A stretch of DNA of 64,000 bases from Polyangiaceae bacterium (lineage in GTDB: Bacteria > Myxococcota_A > Polyangia > Polyangiales > Polyangiaceae), in the NCBI GenBank assembly GCA_019637295.1, contig JAHBVX010000013.1:1-64000 (forward strand). The letters run 5' to 3'. The notes beneath the pieces were generated by a model. It was given only the letters and a program-made list of their open reading frames with translations, made no database searches and was not told where the DNA came from. Positions within the stretch are counted from its first letter, which is position 1. Every line of letters begins with the position of its first letter. This document shows, piece by piece, positions 19,284 through 27,880 of the stretch. Made by a program: the position numbers and the translations under genes.

Positions 19284-19754
19284 CTACGCGTCCGCCCGCT
19301 GCAGCTCGGGCTGCGCCTGCGAGGCGCCGGCGGCCGGGGCTCGCCGCCTGGCCTCGACCAGCTCGAACACGCCCATGCCCGCCAGCATCGCGCCGACGAA
19401 CAGCAGGGCCTGCCCGGAGAGCGCTCCGGCGCTGGCGAGGCCTGGTCCGGGGCAGTAGCCCCCCAGTCCCCAGCCCACGCCGAACAGGGCGGAGCCGCCC
19501 AGCAGTCGAGCGTCTATGCGCTGCCGTGAGGGGATCGCGTAGGCGCTAGCCAACAGCGGGCTCGGACGCTTCATGATGAAGCGATAGAGCAGCCAGTGGG
19601 TCGAGATGGCGCCCACCATCACGAACGCGAGGCTCGGATCCCACTGCCCGGTGACATCGAGGAACGCGATGACCTTGGCGGGCTGAGTCATGCCGCTGAG
19701 CACTAGGCCAAGCCCGAACACCAAGCCGATGAGCAGCGGAGTGAGCCGGAACAT
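19284..19754 (-). CDS. YeeE/YedE-type (DUF6691) transporter half, second subunit
   Basis: A 156-residue integral membrane protein with the family motifs GLVLSGMTQPAKVIAFLD and GVGWGLGGYCPGPGL. The Cys in GYCPGP matches the cysteine implicated in passing sulfur compounds in YeeE/TsuA proteins, which import thiosulfate or related sulfur species. It is half the length of full YeeE and pairs with the upstream half gene, as in PmpA/PmpB-type split transporters. Its ATG overlaps the upstream stop by 1 bp (TGATG). Confidence 0.88.
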   Translation of the reverse strand: MFRLTPLLIGLVFGLGLVLSGMTQPAKVIAFLDVTGQWDPSLAFVMVGAISTHWLLYRFIMKRPSPLLASAYAIPSRQRIDARLLGGSALFGVGWGLGGYCPGPGLASAGALSGQALLFVGAMLAGMGVFELVEARRRAPAAGASQAQPELQRADA

Positions 19755-20185
19755 CAGACCCTACCTCCGAACACGAGGGAGACCATGGCGACCGCGAGGG
19801 CACCGGTGACCATGAACGTCATCGTCGCTGCCAGCGAGCGCTTCGAGAGACGCGTGATGCCGCACACGCCGTGGCCGCTGGTGCAGCCGCTGCCCAGACG
19901 GGTGCCGAAGCCGACCAGGAGCCCGGCCGAGATCACGGCGGCCGCCGAGCGCTCGACGCCAATGGCGAACGAGCCGGGGCTCACCACCAGACCGACGAGA
20001 CCGGCGGCGACTAGCCCCAGCACGAACAGGGCGCGCCACTCGATGTCGCCGCGGACGGGTCGTACCAGGCCGGCCGTGATCCCGCTGATACCGGCGATGC
20101 GGCCGTAGAGGTAGAGCATCGCCGAGGCGGAGAGCCCGATCAGGGCACCGCCCAGCAAGGGCACGATGAAGGCGCTGGGGCTCAT
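19754..20185 (-). CDS. YeeE/YedE-type transporter half, first subunit
   Basis: A 143-residue membrane protein with [24 protein letters not shown] and, later, [17 protein letters not shown], the first-half YeeE signature with conserved cysteines. With its coupled partner it should form a thiosulfate/sulfur uptake unit. The frame opens at 20230, but ATG 20185 ([13 protein letters not shown]) begins just before the first helix and fits the family. No rhodanese, persulfide dioxygenase or ArsR regulator, common companions of such pairs, is adjacent. Confidence 0.87.
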   Translation of the reverse strand: MSPSAFIVPLLGGALIGLSASAMLYLYGRIAGISGITAGLVRPVRGDIEWRALFVLGLVAAGLVGLVVSPGSFAIGVERSAAAVISAGLLVGFGTRLGSGCTSGHGVCGITRLSKRSLAATMTFMVTGALAVAMVSLVFGGRV

Positions 20186-20248
20186 GGCCAGGGGAGCCTG
20201 CAGCCTGGCGGCCCGCTTGCCAACCCCCACAGGACCGGCGGCGCCGCG

Positions 20249-21106
20249 TCAGAGAACCCCGCGGCGCTCCTGGTCCCGCTCGATGCTCCGGAACAACGCG
20301 CCGAAGTTTCCCTCGCCGAAAGACAGGTGATTGTTGCGCTGAATCATCTCGAAGAAGATCGGTCCGATCACGTTCTTGGTGAAGATCTGGAGCAGGTAGC
20401 CGTCGTCGCCGTCGACCAAGACGCGGAGCTGCTCGATGCGCGCGCGATCCTCGCGCACGTTCGGGACGCGCTCGAACACGGTCTGGTACTAGCTGGGCTC
20501 GATGTCCAGCGTCTCGACGCCCGACGCCGCCAAGCTGCCGAGGCTGCTCAGCAGATCTTCGGACAAGAGCGCCACGTGCTGGATGCCCGGGCCGCGATAC
20601 TCGCGCAGGTACTCTTCGATCTGACTCTTGTCTTCGCTGCCTTCGTTGATGGGGATGCAGAAGGTGCCGCAGGGCGAGCGCAGCGCGTAGGAGACGAGCC
20701 CGGTCTTCTGACCGCGAATGTCGAAGGTGCGCGCGTCGGTGAAGCCGAGCACGTCCTTGTAGAAGCGCTGCCACACTCCGAGGGTGCCCTGCTCCACGTT
20801 GTTGGTCAGGTGGTCGATGCGGGTGAACCCGAGCCCAGGGACCCGCTCGGGACGATCGAGGGGGAGGAATCCCCTCAGCAGGCCGGCGGTGGGGCGCTCG
20901 TCGAACACGATGAGGGAGTCGCCGATGCCGTAGATGGCCGTGGCCCCCGCGGTGAGCAACGCCCCCCGGAAGGGCCGCGCGCCACGCTCGACGGCCTCGC
21001 GCTGCGCGCGCTGTGAGTCCGTCACCCACAGGTGCAGCGCTGCGATGCTTGGGCCGTGCGCCGCCGCGAACTCGGCCGCGACCTCTGGGCCGCGCCGCCA
21101 GCGTGC
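20249..21106 (-). pseudogene. hppD: 4-hydroxyphenylpyruvate dioxygenase, decayed
   Basis: The C-terminal two thirds are clear: the iron-site region FTRIDHLTNNV, the stretch QIEEYLREYRGPGIQHVALL, then LLQIFTKNVIGPIFFEMIQR and the canonical ending GNFGALFRSIERDQERRGVL. An in-frame TAG at 20489-20491 splits it in two, at a position where the family has Tyr (PS-Y-Y), consistent with one TAC-to-TAG change. Homology extends upstream of the first GTG (21025) as EFAAAHGPSIAALHLWVTDS, back to a TGA at 21107-21109. The N-terminal ~90 residues are not recognisable. Intact HPPD is about 360-380 residues and converts 4-hydroxyphenylpyruvate to homogentisate in tyrosine breakdown. Two independent lesions point to a real pseudogene. 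Confidence 0.88.
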
Positions 21107-21305
21107 TCAGCGCGCTGCTGCTCAGTGAGCTCGGCGCGGCGCAGGGTAAGGCCACTGCGCCGCCGTGAACGGCGAGCTCCAAACGCCGTGCTGCCAAGCC
21201 GTGGTTGCCAGCGCGCGGTTGCGCCCTCCACACGGTGGAACGGGACGCGCGCGTTTCCGCGTCGGACCGACCTAGGCATGCAGCTTGCTCTTCGAGGGAG
21301 CCATG

Positions 21306-22379
21306 ATGACTCGATGGCCGCTGCTCCCGTTCGCTGTGCGCAACTTGCGCAGCCTGATCGTGCTCGCTTCGTGCATCGCGCTGCTCGTCGCGTGCGGCGA
21401 CGGCGACGAGCTCGACTTCGGCGAGGGCGCGGCGGGGCAAGCGTCGGGCGCGGGCTCTGGCGTGGACACGGACGCGGGCTGGGGCAGCGGCGGCGCGGCG
21501 GGGAGCGCAGGCGGCGCGGGCTACGCGGGAGCGGGTGGAGCGGCAGGTGCACCGTCGGGTGGCACGACGGGCTCGGGTGGCACGACGGGCTCGGGTGGAG
21601 CGACCGCCTCGGGCGGGTCGGGCGGCTCCAGCGCGAGCTGCCCGCGGGTGCGCGTGAAGGTCGCGGCGGGCGCGACGCTCAACGTGCGGCCGACGCCGTC
21701 GACGAGCGGCTCGCCGGTTGGCACGCTGCCCAACGGCGCCATCGTGGACGTCGTGGCGCAGGTGCAGGGGGAGACCATCAACGGCATGACGCTCTGGTTT
21801 CAGATCAGCGCGCCCTCGGTAGCGGGCTACATCTCTGCGGCCTACTCCGAGTGCACCCTCGACCAGCCCCCGGCCGTCACGGGCTACTACCTGCCGCTGC
21901 AGTGCGGCAAGAGCGCGAAGATCAGCCAAGGCAACTTCGGGAGCTTCAGCCACTCGGGCAAGGCGAAGTACGCGTACGACTTCTCGCTCGGTGTGGGCAC
22001 CCCGATGGTGGCGATGGCCGACGGCAAGGTGCTGCACGTCTACGACAAGACCAAGCCGGGTGACGCTTGCTACAACGGCGGCGGCTCGTCCTGCTATCCG
22101 TACGCCAACCTGGTCGTGCTGCTGCACGGGGACGGCTCCACGTCGATCTACAAGCACCTGAGCCAGGTCAGCGTCGCGCTCGGCCAGAGCGTGAAGCGCG
22201 GAGCGCAGCTCGGGTTGTCTGGCTCCACCGGCTACTCCACTGGACCGCACGCGCACGTCATGCGCCAAGAGAACTGCGGGGTCGCCAACTGTCAGAGCAT
22301 CCCGCTGAAGTTCGCGGACGTCGCTGGCGGCGGCGTGCCGAGCACCGGGCAGACGGTCACGAGCAAGAACTGCCCGTAA
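21306..22379 (+). CDS. Lipoprotein with SH3 domain and M23 peptidase domain
   Basis: A 357-residue lipoprotein (lipidated Cys at 30, LLVAC) with a Gly/Ala/Thr-rich tether. A bacterial SH3 domain (RVKVAAGATLNVRPTPS to GYISAAYS) is followed by an M23/LytM-like domain with YAYDFSLGVGTPMVAMADG and the metal motif HAHV (TGPHAHV), preceded by YKHLSQV. M23 enzymes are Zn endopeptidases that cut peptidoglycan cross-links or Gly-rich peptides. The first zinc-site His-x3-Asp pattern is unusual here (YAYD), so activity is uncertain. ATG 21306 has GAGGGA 6 nt upstream; ATG 21303 is an adjacent alternative. Confidence 0.85.
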   Translation: MTRWPLLPFAVRNLRSLIVLASCIALLVACGDGDELDFGEGAAGQASGAGSGVDTDAGWGSGGAAGSAGGAGYAGAGGAAGAPSGGTTGSGGTTGSGGATASGGSGGSSASCPRVRVKVAAGATLNVRPTPSTSGSPVGTLPNGAIVDVVAQVQGETINGMTLWFQISAPSVAGYISAAYSECTLDQPPAVTGYYLPLQCGKSAKISQGNFGSFSHSGKAKYAYDFSLGVGTPMVAMADGKVLHVYDKTKPGDACYNGGGSSCYPYANLVVLLHGDGSTSIYKHLSQVSVALGQSVKRGAQLGLSGSTGYSTGPHAHVMRQENCGVANCQSIPLKFADVAGGGVPSTGQTVTSKNCP

Positions 22380-22437
22380 CGCGGCGGTCGCGGGCGGGTT
22401 TGCATCCCGTCGCCAACCTGGCAGGCTTGGCCTCGAC

Positions 22438-23136
22438 ATGACAGCTCTTCGTTGGCTCTTTGCGGTCTCGGCGGCGACCTCGATCAGCGCGTGCGGAGGC
22501 TCCACGAACGTGGACCCCGGCGACGCGGGCGGCACGAGCAGCGGCGGCGCGAGCAGCGGCGGCACGAGCAGCGGCGGCACGAGCAGCGGCGGATTCGGCG
22601 CTGGCGGCAGCGGCAACTCTGCCGGCACCGGCGCGACCGGCGGCGCGGGAGGCAACTTCGCGCAGTGCGACGCGCCCGGGACCTGCGCGCTGGTCCCCAC
22701 CAACTGCTGCGGCTACTGTCAGCCGGGCGCTCCGCTCTCTGGCTTCCTGGCCGTGAACGAGAAGTACGTGGGCGAAGTCCTGGGCGGGCTGTGCGCCGAT
22801 CCGGTGGCGTGCCCGGACTGCGTCACCTGGCAAGATCCGCACTATCTGGCGCTATGTCGCAGCGGCGAGTGCACGGCGGTGGATCTGCGCCAGGATGACC
22901 TGAGCGCGTGCAACGTCCACAGCGACTGCAAGCTGCGCTGGGGGAGCAACTGCTGCGAGAGCTGCAGTGGCAACCAGGAAGACATCATCGTGTACAACAA
23001 GAACGCGAACTTCGCGGCGGAGGTGTGCGGCCCCTTCGGCGGCGCCTGCCCGCCGTGCATGCCTCCCGAGTTCCCGGAGTACTTGCTACCCTACTGTGAC
23101 GCGGGCCACTGTCGCTGGACTCTGGTCGGTCCCTGA
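22438..23136 (+). CDS. Cys-rich lipoprotein with Gly/Ser tether
   Basis: A 232-residue lipoprotein: lipobox ISAC, then a Gly/Thr/Ser tether encoded by 15-bp tandem repeats. The mature domain has two related halves, each with a CC pair and spaced cysteines ([12 protein letters not shown] and [11 protein letters not shown]), probably disulfide-bonded. No known catalytic motif. Many paralogues of this kind occur in sorangial genomes; function unknown. Confidence 0.8.
   Translation: MTALRWLFAVSAATSISACGGSTNVDPGDAGGTSSGGASSGGTSSGGTSSGGFGAGGSGNSAGTGATGGAGGNFAQCDAPGTCALVPTNCCGYCQPGAPLSGFLAVNEKYVGEVLGGLCADPVACPDCVTWQDPHYLALCRSGECTAVDLRQDDLSACNVHSDCKLRWGSNCCESCSGNQEDIIVYNKNANFAAEVCGPFGGACPPCMPPEFPEYLLPYCDAGHCRWTLVGP
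22528..22587 (+). repeat. 15-bp tandem repeat, 4 copies (coding)
   Basis: Four near-identical copies of ggcggcacgagcagc (units at 22528, 22543, 22558 and 22573) encode [10 protein letters not shown] in the lipoprotein tether. The unit is a multiple of 3, so copy-number change would alter tether length without shifting the frame. Confidence 0.85.
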
Positions 23137-23176
23137 TGCTTGCCGGTCCGACGCGAGCACGGCTGCCTGGAGGCTC

Positions 23177-23767
23177 GTGAGCCGCCCCCGCCCGGAGATC
23201 TACGTCAGCACGGACGTCGAGGCCGACGGCCCGATCCCGGGGCCGCATTCGATGCTCAGCTTCGGCTCGGCCGCGTACCGAGCCGACAAGACGTTGGTGT
23301 CGACCTTCAGCGCCAACCTGGAGCTCTTGCCCGGCGCGGCGCCACACCCGGACACCGAGGCCTGGTGGCGAACCCAACCGGAGGCCTGGGCCGCGTGTCG
23401 CCTCGAGCCGCGGGATCCCGCCGAGGTGATGCAGGCCTACGTGAAGTGGGTCGACGAGCTCGACGGCGCGCCCGTGTTCGTGGGCTACCCGGTCGCGTAC
23501 GACTTTCTGTTCGTGTATTGGTACTTGCTGCGCTTCGCCGGCCGAAGTCCGTTCTCTCACTCGGCGCTCGACATCAAGACCTTCGCCATGTCTCTGCTCG
23601 GCAAGAGCTACCGGCAGTCGACCAAGCGCAACATGCCCAAGCGCTGGTTCGATCCGCTGCCCCACACGCACCACGCGCTCGACGACGCCATCGAGCAGGG
23701 CGCGCTGTTCTGCAACATGCTGGCGGAGTGGAGGGCCGAGCGCTCGCCGATGGTCCCGGGGTCGTGA
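23177..23767 (+). CDS. DnaQ-like (DEDDh) 3'-5' exonuclease
   Basis: A 196-residue protein with ExoI-like [10 protein letters not shown] (DxE), an ExoII-like segment around [11 protein letters not shown] with the acidic residue, and ExoIII HHALDDA (H-x4-D). The order and spacing fit the RNase T/DnaQ fold. It probably trims DNA or RNA 3' ends. GTG 23177 is chosen because it begins just before the conserved first strand, with GGAGG 3 nt upstream, although that spacing is short. Upstream frame sequence overlaps the preceding lipoprotein gene and is not related. Confidence 0.8.
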   Translation: MSRPRPEIYVSTDVEADGPIPGPHSMLSFGSAAYRADKTLVSTFSANLELLPGAAPHPDTEAWWRTQPEAWAACRLEPRDPAEVMQAYVKWVDELDGAPVFVGYPVAYDFLFVYWYLLRFAGRSPFSHSALDIKTFAMSLLGKSYRQSTKRNMPKRWFDPLPHTHHALDDAIEQGALFCNMLAEWRAERSPMVPGS

Positions 23768-23834
23768 AGCGCCGCGCGCCGTTGCGGTTGCGCTGCCCTA
23801 CACGCCGGCCTACCGTCCAGCAACTGACGCCGGC

Positions 23835-25172
23835 ATGACGTTGACGGTAGGGCTCGTTCTCTGCGGTTTGATCGCTCTCAACGCGCTATACGTGGCCGCG
23901 GAGTTCTCCGCAGTCGCCGTCCAGCGCGCGCAGGTCGCGAAGCTGGCGTCGGACGGCAATGAACGCGCCAAGGCGCTGTCGGCGCTGCTCGAGGACGGCG
24001 CCGCGCTCGATCGGTACATCGCCGCGTGCCAGATCGGGATCACGCTGTCGAGCTTGGTCGCCGGCGCGTACGGTCAGGTCACGCTCGCCCCGCCGCTGAT
24101 GGGCTTGCTCGAGGGCTTCGGGCTTGGCCCTGGATCGGCCGCGTCCGTGGCCTTCGTCTTGGTGCTCCTTGCGCTCACCACGCTCCAGGTCGTGGTGGGC
24201 GAGCTCATCCCCAAGACTTTGGCGCTGCAGTTCCCTGTGCGCACCGCGCTGGCAACGTTCCTGCCCACCCGCTGGTCCGCGACGCTCTTCCGAGGGTTTA
24301 TCTGGCTGCTCAACGGAAGTGGACTGCTGCTGCTCAGGCCCTTCGGTATCAAGCCCGGCGGCCACCAACACGTTCACTCGCCCGAAGAGATCCGGATCCT
24401 GCTGGCCGAGTCACGGCAGACAGGCGCGCTCAGTCTCGAGGCGCATCGCCGTCTCGAGCGCGGGCTCTCCCTCTCCGGACGCACGGTGCGACAGCTCATG
24501 ACGCCCCGCAAGGACGTGTACGCCATCGAGGTGTCCTCCGCTCCGGACGAACTGCTTCAACGCCTCATCGACAGTCCGTACAGCCGGGTGCCGGTGTACG
24601 ACGCGACGCTCGATCAGGTGCTCGGCGCCGTCAGCACCAAGGACGTCATCGGCCGGGTGGCCGCTGGCGGCAGCATCCCGCTGCTCAGTCAACTGCTGCG
24701 GCCCATGCCCTTCGTCCCCGAGACTCTGCGCGCGCCTCCCTTCGTCCGATTCCTGCAGGAGCAGCAGTGCTCGAAGGCCATGGTCGTGGACGAGTTCGGA
24801 GGCGTGCAGGGCATCATCAGCATCGAGGACGTGCTCGGTGAGCTGTTCGGCGACGTTGGCGATGAACTCGAGCGTTCTGGGACGACGCCGCAGCGTCTCC
24901 CCGACGGCTCGGTGCGCTTACCCGGAGCCATGCGCTGCGCCGACGCCGAACCCTGGCTCCGGACTCGCTGGGTCGGCCGCGCGACGACGGTGAGCGGCCA
25001 CATCATCGAGGTGATCGGACGGTTGCCCGCGCAGGACGAGCACCTGTGCGTCGACGGCGTTCAGGTGACCATCGCCGTGATGGGCCCCACGACCGTGAGC
25101 TGGGTGTTGGTACATCCTGCCGAGCCACCCGCTGGCGACGCGGCCGCGGATGCTACCGGGGAGGCGCGCTGA
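23835..25172 (+). CDS. CNNM/CorC-type membrane protein (DUF21 plus CBS pair), copy 1
   Basis: A 445-residue protein of the HlyC/CorC (CNNM) family. N-terminal DUF21 membrane domain ([35 protein letters not shown]), then a CBS pair with [14 protein letters not shown] and [30 protein letters not shown], and a C-terminal CorC_HlyC domain. Members transport or regulate Mg2+/Co2+; older names calling them hemolysins are misleading. It is immediately followed, 1 nt after the stop, by a second member, so the two are co-transcribed and may form a heteromer. Confidence 0.9.
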   Translation: MTLTVGLVLCGLIALNALYVAAEFSAVAVQRAQVAKLASDGNERAKALSALLEDGAALDRYIAACQIGITLSSLVAGAYGQVTLAPPLMGLLEGFGLGPGSAASVAFVLVLLALTTLQVVVGELIPKTLALQFPVRTALATFLPTRWSATLFRGFIWLLNGSGLLLLRPFGIKPGGHQHVHSPEEIRILLAESRQTGALSLEAHRRLERGLSLSGRTVRQLMTPRKDVYAIEVSSAPDELLQRLIDSPYSRVPVYDATLDQVLGAVSTKDVIGRVAAGGSIPLLSQLLRPMPFVPETLRAPPFVRFLQEQQCSKAMVVDEFGGVQGIISIEDVLGELFGDVGDELERSGTTPQRLPDGSVRLPGAMRCADAEPWLRTRWVGRATTVSGHIIEVIGRLPAQDEHLCVDGVQVTIAVMGPTTVSWVLVHPAEPPAGDAAADATGEAR

Positions 25173-25173
25173 G

Positions 25174-26496
25174 ATGGTCGTCGCCCTCGTCGTCTTCGTG
25201 CTGATTGTCTTGAACGGCGTGTTCGTCGCCGCGGAGTTTGCCATCATCGGCGCCCCGCGGGCTGCCATCGAGCGCCGCGCCGCCGACGGTAGCCGTCTGG
25301 CCAAGGTCGTGCTCGAGGTGCTGAGCGATCCGAAGCGGCAGGACTTGTACATCGCCACCGCACAGCTGGGGATCACCTTTGCCAGCTTGGGGCTCGGGAT
25401 GTACGGCGAGCACCAGCTGGCGATCGCGCTGGTGGAGCCGCTCGGTCGACTCGGCATCGACTCCTGGTTTTCGGTTCACGCCCTCGCGAGCGTGATCGCG
25501 ATCGCGCTCTTGACGTACCTGCACATCGTCCTGGGCGAGATGGTACCGAAGACCCTGGCGCTGCAGCACGCAGAGGCCACGGCGCTGTGGATCAGCACAC
25601 CGATGCGCTGGTTTCAGCGAGCCATGTGGCCACTCGTCACGGGGCTGAACGCCCTGGGCCTCGGGGTGCTGCGCCTGTTCGGTGTTCAGCGCGAAGCGGC
25701 GACCTCGACTCTCACGGCCGACGGGCTCCGGTTCGTGGTGGAAGAGAGCATCGAGAGCGGCGAGATCGACGCGGAAGCGGGGGAGGTGCTGGTCGAGCTG
25801 TTCGAGTTCGGAGAGCGGACTGCGGTCGAGGTGATGACGCCGCGGGTGCGGGTCGCGGGGATCCGGCGGGGCGCCACCGTGAGCGAGATCATCGAGGTCG
25901 TTCAGACGGCACGTCACACGCGCTACCCGGTGTACGACCAGACGCTGGACCGGATCGTGGGCCTGGTGCTGCTCCGCGATCTGCTCGGCGTCGTGGTGGA
26001 AGGGCAGTCGCTGCCGGAGGACGTCGTCCGAGCCGTTCCGTTCGTGCCCGAGACCACGGAGCTCGACACCGTGCTCGCTCGCATGCGACAGGCGCGCACT
26101 CAGCTCGCCGTCGTGATGGACGAGCACGGTGGCACTGCGGGGATCGTGACCGTCGAGGACCTGTTCGAGGAGGTGGTCGGCGAGATCTCCGACGGGCCCG
26201 CCGGGCTCGCGCCGGTGTACGAGTCGGCGGGAGAGCTGCGGGTGCTCGGTACCGCGCGGCTCGACGAGCTGGGCGAGCACTTGGAGCTCGCGCTCGACCA
26301 CCCTGAGGTCGACACCGTGAGCGGCTTGGTGCTGGCGCTGCTGGAGCGCCCCCCGGAGGTGGGTGACCAGGTGGTCTGGCAAGGCGTCGAGCTGCGCGTT
26401 CGGGCGGTGCAAGGGCGCGGTGTGCGAGAGTGTGTGGTGAATCGGCTCCTCTCCGAGGAGGACGCGGAGGAGCCCGCGAGCGAACCGAAGGGTTGA
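25174..26496 (+). CDS. CNNM/CorC-type membrane protein (DUF21 plus CBS pair), copy 2
   Basis: A 440-residue relative of the previous gene with the same order: DUF21 ([38 protein letters not shown]), CBS pair ([46 protein letters not shown]) and CorC_HlyC tail. Start ATG 25174 lies 1 nt past the upstream TGA and is preceded by GGGGAGG inside the upstream gene, supporting coupled translation. The frame itself opens at 25150. Likely Mg2+/Co2+ homeostasis at the inner membrane. Confidence 0.9.
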   Translation: MVVALVVFVLIVLNGVFVAAEFAIIGAPRAAIERRAADGSRLAKVVLEVLSDPKRQDLYIATAQLGITFASLGLGMYGEHQLAIALVEPLGRLGIDSWFSVHALASVIAIALLTYLHIVLGEMVPKTLALQHAEATALWISTPMRWFQRAMWPLVTGLNALGLGVLRLFGVQREAATSTLTADGLRFVVEESIESGEIDAEAGEVLVELFEFGERTAVEVMTPRVRVAGIRRGATVSEIIEVVQTARHTRYPVYDQTLDRIVGLVLLRDLLGVVVEGQSLPEDVVRAVPFVPETTELDTVLARMRQARTQLAVVMDEHGGTAGIVTVEDLFEEVVGEISDGPAGLAPVYESAGELRVLGTARLDELGEHLELALDHPEVDTVSGLVLALLERPPEVGDQVVWQGVELRVRAVQGRGVRECVVNRLLSEEDAEEPASEPKG

Positions 26497-26600
26497 CGAT
26501 GGGCTCCCAGCGGCGCCGCTGCAGCGCCAGTCTGCCAAGCGTGTCGCCCGAGGCGTCGCGCCGCTCGGCTGCCGCTGGGATCACCCGCGAACTGGACAGC

Positions 26601-26799
26601 GCTATCGAGCGAGGGCTCGATGAGGAGAGTGCGCTGAGCGACACCGCCAATACGGTGCGAACGCCATCCCGGTGGAGCGCGCCCGACCCTGGTACGCCGT
26701 GTTCGCGGACCAGGTCAAGACGCTGGTCGTCGGCTGTTGCTCGTCGCGGCGGTCGCAGCCGATTGCTTGGATGCGCGAGTCGAAGTGATCGCGATTCTA
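26601..26799 (+). pseudogene. Fragment of P-type cation ATPase N terminus, frameshifted
   Basis: Three short pieces in three frames read as the start of a P-type cation ATPase: IERGLDEESAL (26604-26636), then RHRQYGANAIPVERARPWY and VFADQVKTLVVG (26639-26734), then LLLVAAVAAD and RVEVIAIL (26734-26799). The order (cation-ATPase N domain with the YGxNxIP motif, then the first membrane helices) matches the family. Each join re-uses one base, i.e. 1-nt losses near 26636 and 26734. Nothing recognisable follows, so only about 65 of some 850-900 residues remain. No function expected. The surrounding 26497-26891 holds no other gene. Confidence 0.65.
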
Positions 26800-26891
26800 G
26801 GGTGCTCGTCGCCGCTCACCGGCGGCGATGAGCAGCGTCGTGGTCGCGCGGGCGCGGGCGTAGCGCCGGCGACGGATCGATCCTAGAGTCG

Positions 26892-27341
26892 CTAAACCGG
26901 CTCGTGAGTCTCGAGCCACTTCACGTCCAATAGATCCTGGGGGCGGCCGGCGGCACGCTTGTTCCGGATCAGATCTGCGCGAGACAAGATTGACGCTGTC
27001 TGGTCCGCGAACGGCGCGAGCAGCCGTGTCGGCCAGGCGTCGTCGAACTCGACCCCGTCGATGGAGGTGATGATGTCGATTCGGATCGGGGCAACGCCAA
27101 TCTGGAAGATCGTGCCGGGGGAAGCCATATCGGCCTCGGTCAGGTCGTGAAGCGGCGCGCCGAAGGCGGCAAGAGCGGCGAGAACACGAGGGGCATTGCG
27201 GGTGGTTGGCCGGACCCAGACGTCGAGGTCCTTGGTCGCGCGAACGTATCCGTGAGCCGCGAGGGCGTGCGCGCCAACAACGAGATACTCAACGCCGCGC
27301 GCGTTGAACTCGGCTAACAAATCTCTGAAGTCTTGGTTCAT
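26892..27341 (-). CDS. Nucleotidyltransferase-fold protein (DUF6036-like)
   Basis: A 149-residue protein with the minimal nucleotidyltransferase pattern: VVGAHALAAHG (residues 22-31), the metal-binding KDLDVWV (D38, D40) and a third acidic residue in IRIDIITSI (D89). It ends with SRADLIRNKRAAGRPQDLLDVKWLE, typical of stand-alone accessory nucleotidyltransferases related to AbiEii/MNT families. The substrate is unknown; relatives act in toxin-antitoxin and resistance contexts, but that cannot be claimed here. Its start overlaps the small gene upstream by 53 bp. The locus is visibly less GC-rich than its neighbours, suggesting acquired DNA. Confidence 0.8.
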   Translation of the reverse strand: MNQDFRDLLAEFNARGVEYLVVGAHALAAHGYVRATKDLDVWVRPTTRNAPRVLAALAAFGAPLHDLTEADMASPGTIFQIGVAPIRIDIITSIDGVEFDDAWPTRLLAPFADQTASILSRADLIRNKRAAGRPQDLLDVKWLETHEPV

Positions 27342-27501
27342 CGTTGGCTGGGCGGTTCCAGGTCAGACATTGTCGGGTTAGCTCCCAGACGGCGTCGATG
27401 CGTTCCGCCACGGAGGTTCCAGCCCAGTCGTCTTCCGGAGGGGTCTGACCATCCCGAAAGATTCTGCTCACAACGACGCGGCGTGGGCTGCTTCCGGACA
27501 C
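27289..27501 (-). CDS. Small protein, putative partner of the nucleotidyltransferase
   Basis: A 70-residue soluble protein from GTG 27501 with VSRIFRDGQTPPEDDWAGT and VAERIDAVWELTRQCL, ending in Arg-rich VQRARR. Its 3' end overlaps the start of the nucleotidyltransferase gene by 53 bp in another frame, implying co-translation. From memory, similar ~70-residue proteins sit directly upstream of this type of nucleotidyltransferase, which supports a two-gene cassette. No domain name can be given. Confidence 0.6.
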   Translation of the reverse strand: MSGSSPRRVVVSRIFRDGQTPPEDDWAGTSVAERIDAVWELTRQCLTWNRPANDEPRLQRFVSRVQRARR

Positions 27502-27665
27502 GAACGGAAGCGTACCAGGATCCCGCCTGGGTCACCAGGTTCCGCCTCCGCCGCTGCCTCCGGCAACCGGTGACTCACCGCTCGCGATATCGCCCTGGCG
27601 TGAGCTTCTGACACCCCCATCGACTCGGCGGTGATGTTGCCGAAGGGGATCTTGATTCGCACCAT
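27468..27665 (-). CDS. Possible small hypothetical protein or gene remnant
   Basis: A 65-codon frame (MVRIKIPFGNITAESMGVSE...) whose 3' end overlaps the GTG of the small partner gene by 34 bp. Codon third positions are roughly 73% G/C, lower than in the flanking genes but protein-like. The same frame stays open and protein-like upstream of this ATG (WTFPRRSQETFAAVS to AWDAPG) back to a stop near 27780 with no start codon, so this may be the tail of a broken gene. No family recognised. The rest of 27666-27880 holds only the TAGAGT box (27855-27860) ahead of the next gene. Confidence 0.3.
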   Translation of the reverse strand: MVRIKIPFGNITAESMGVSEAHARAISRAVSHRLPEAAAEAEPGDPGGILVRFRSCPEAAHAASL

Positions 27666-27880
27666 CCCCGGCGCGTCCCAAGCGGTGCCCGGTCCCTTGT
27701 TGGCCGAGACCGCGGCGAACGTCTCCTGCGACCGGCGCGGGAACGTCCATTCCGTCGCGTTCGGGGCAGCTTGGCTACGTGACGCTCATGACGCGGAGGA
27801 GCCTGTGCGAGACCGCCTTGCCGATTTGGGTCGGTGATGACGTTCAGTTGTCGGTAGAGTGACGGCGCATCGACGAAGCA

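Noticed and set aside
20489-20491. Stop-codon readthrough or recoding in hppD
   Set aside because: The upstream part of the gene is also broken, so a pseudogene is the simpler explanation.
19761-22703. 980-codon minus-strand open frame
   Set aside because: Crosses hppD, the M23 lipoprotein and YeeE in wrong frames; low-complexity composition.
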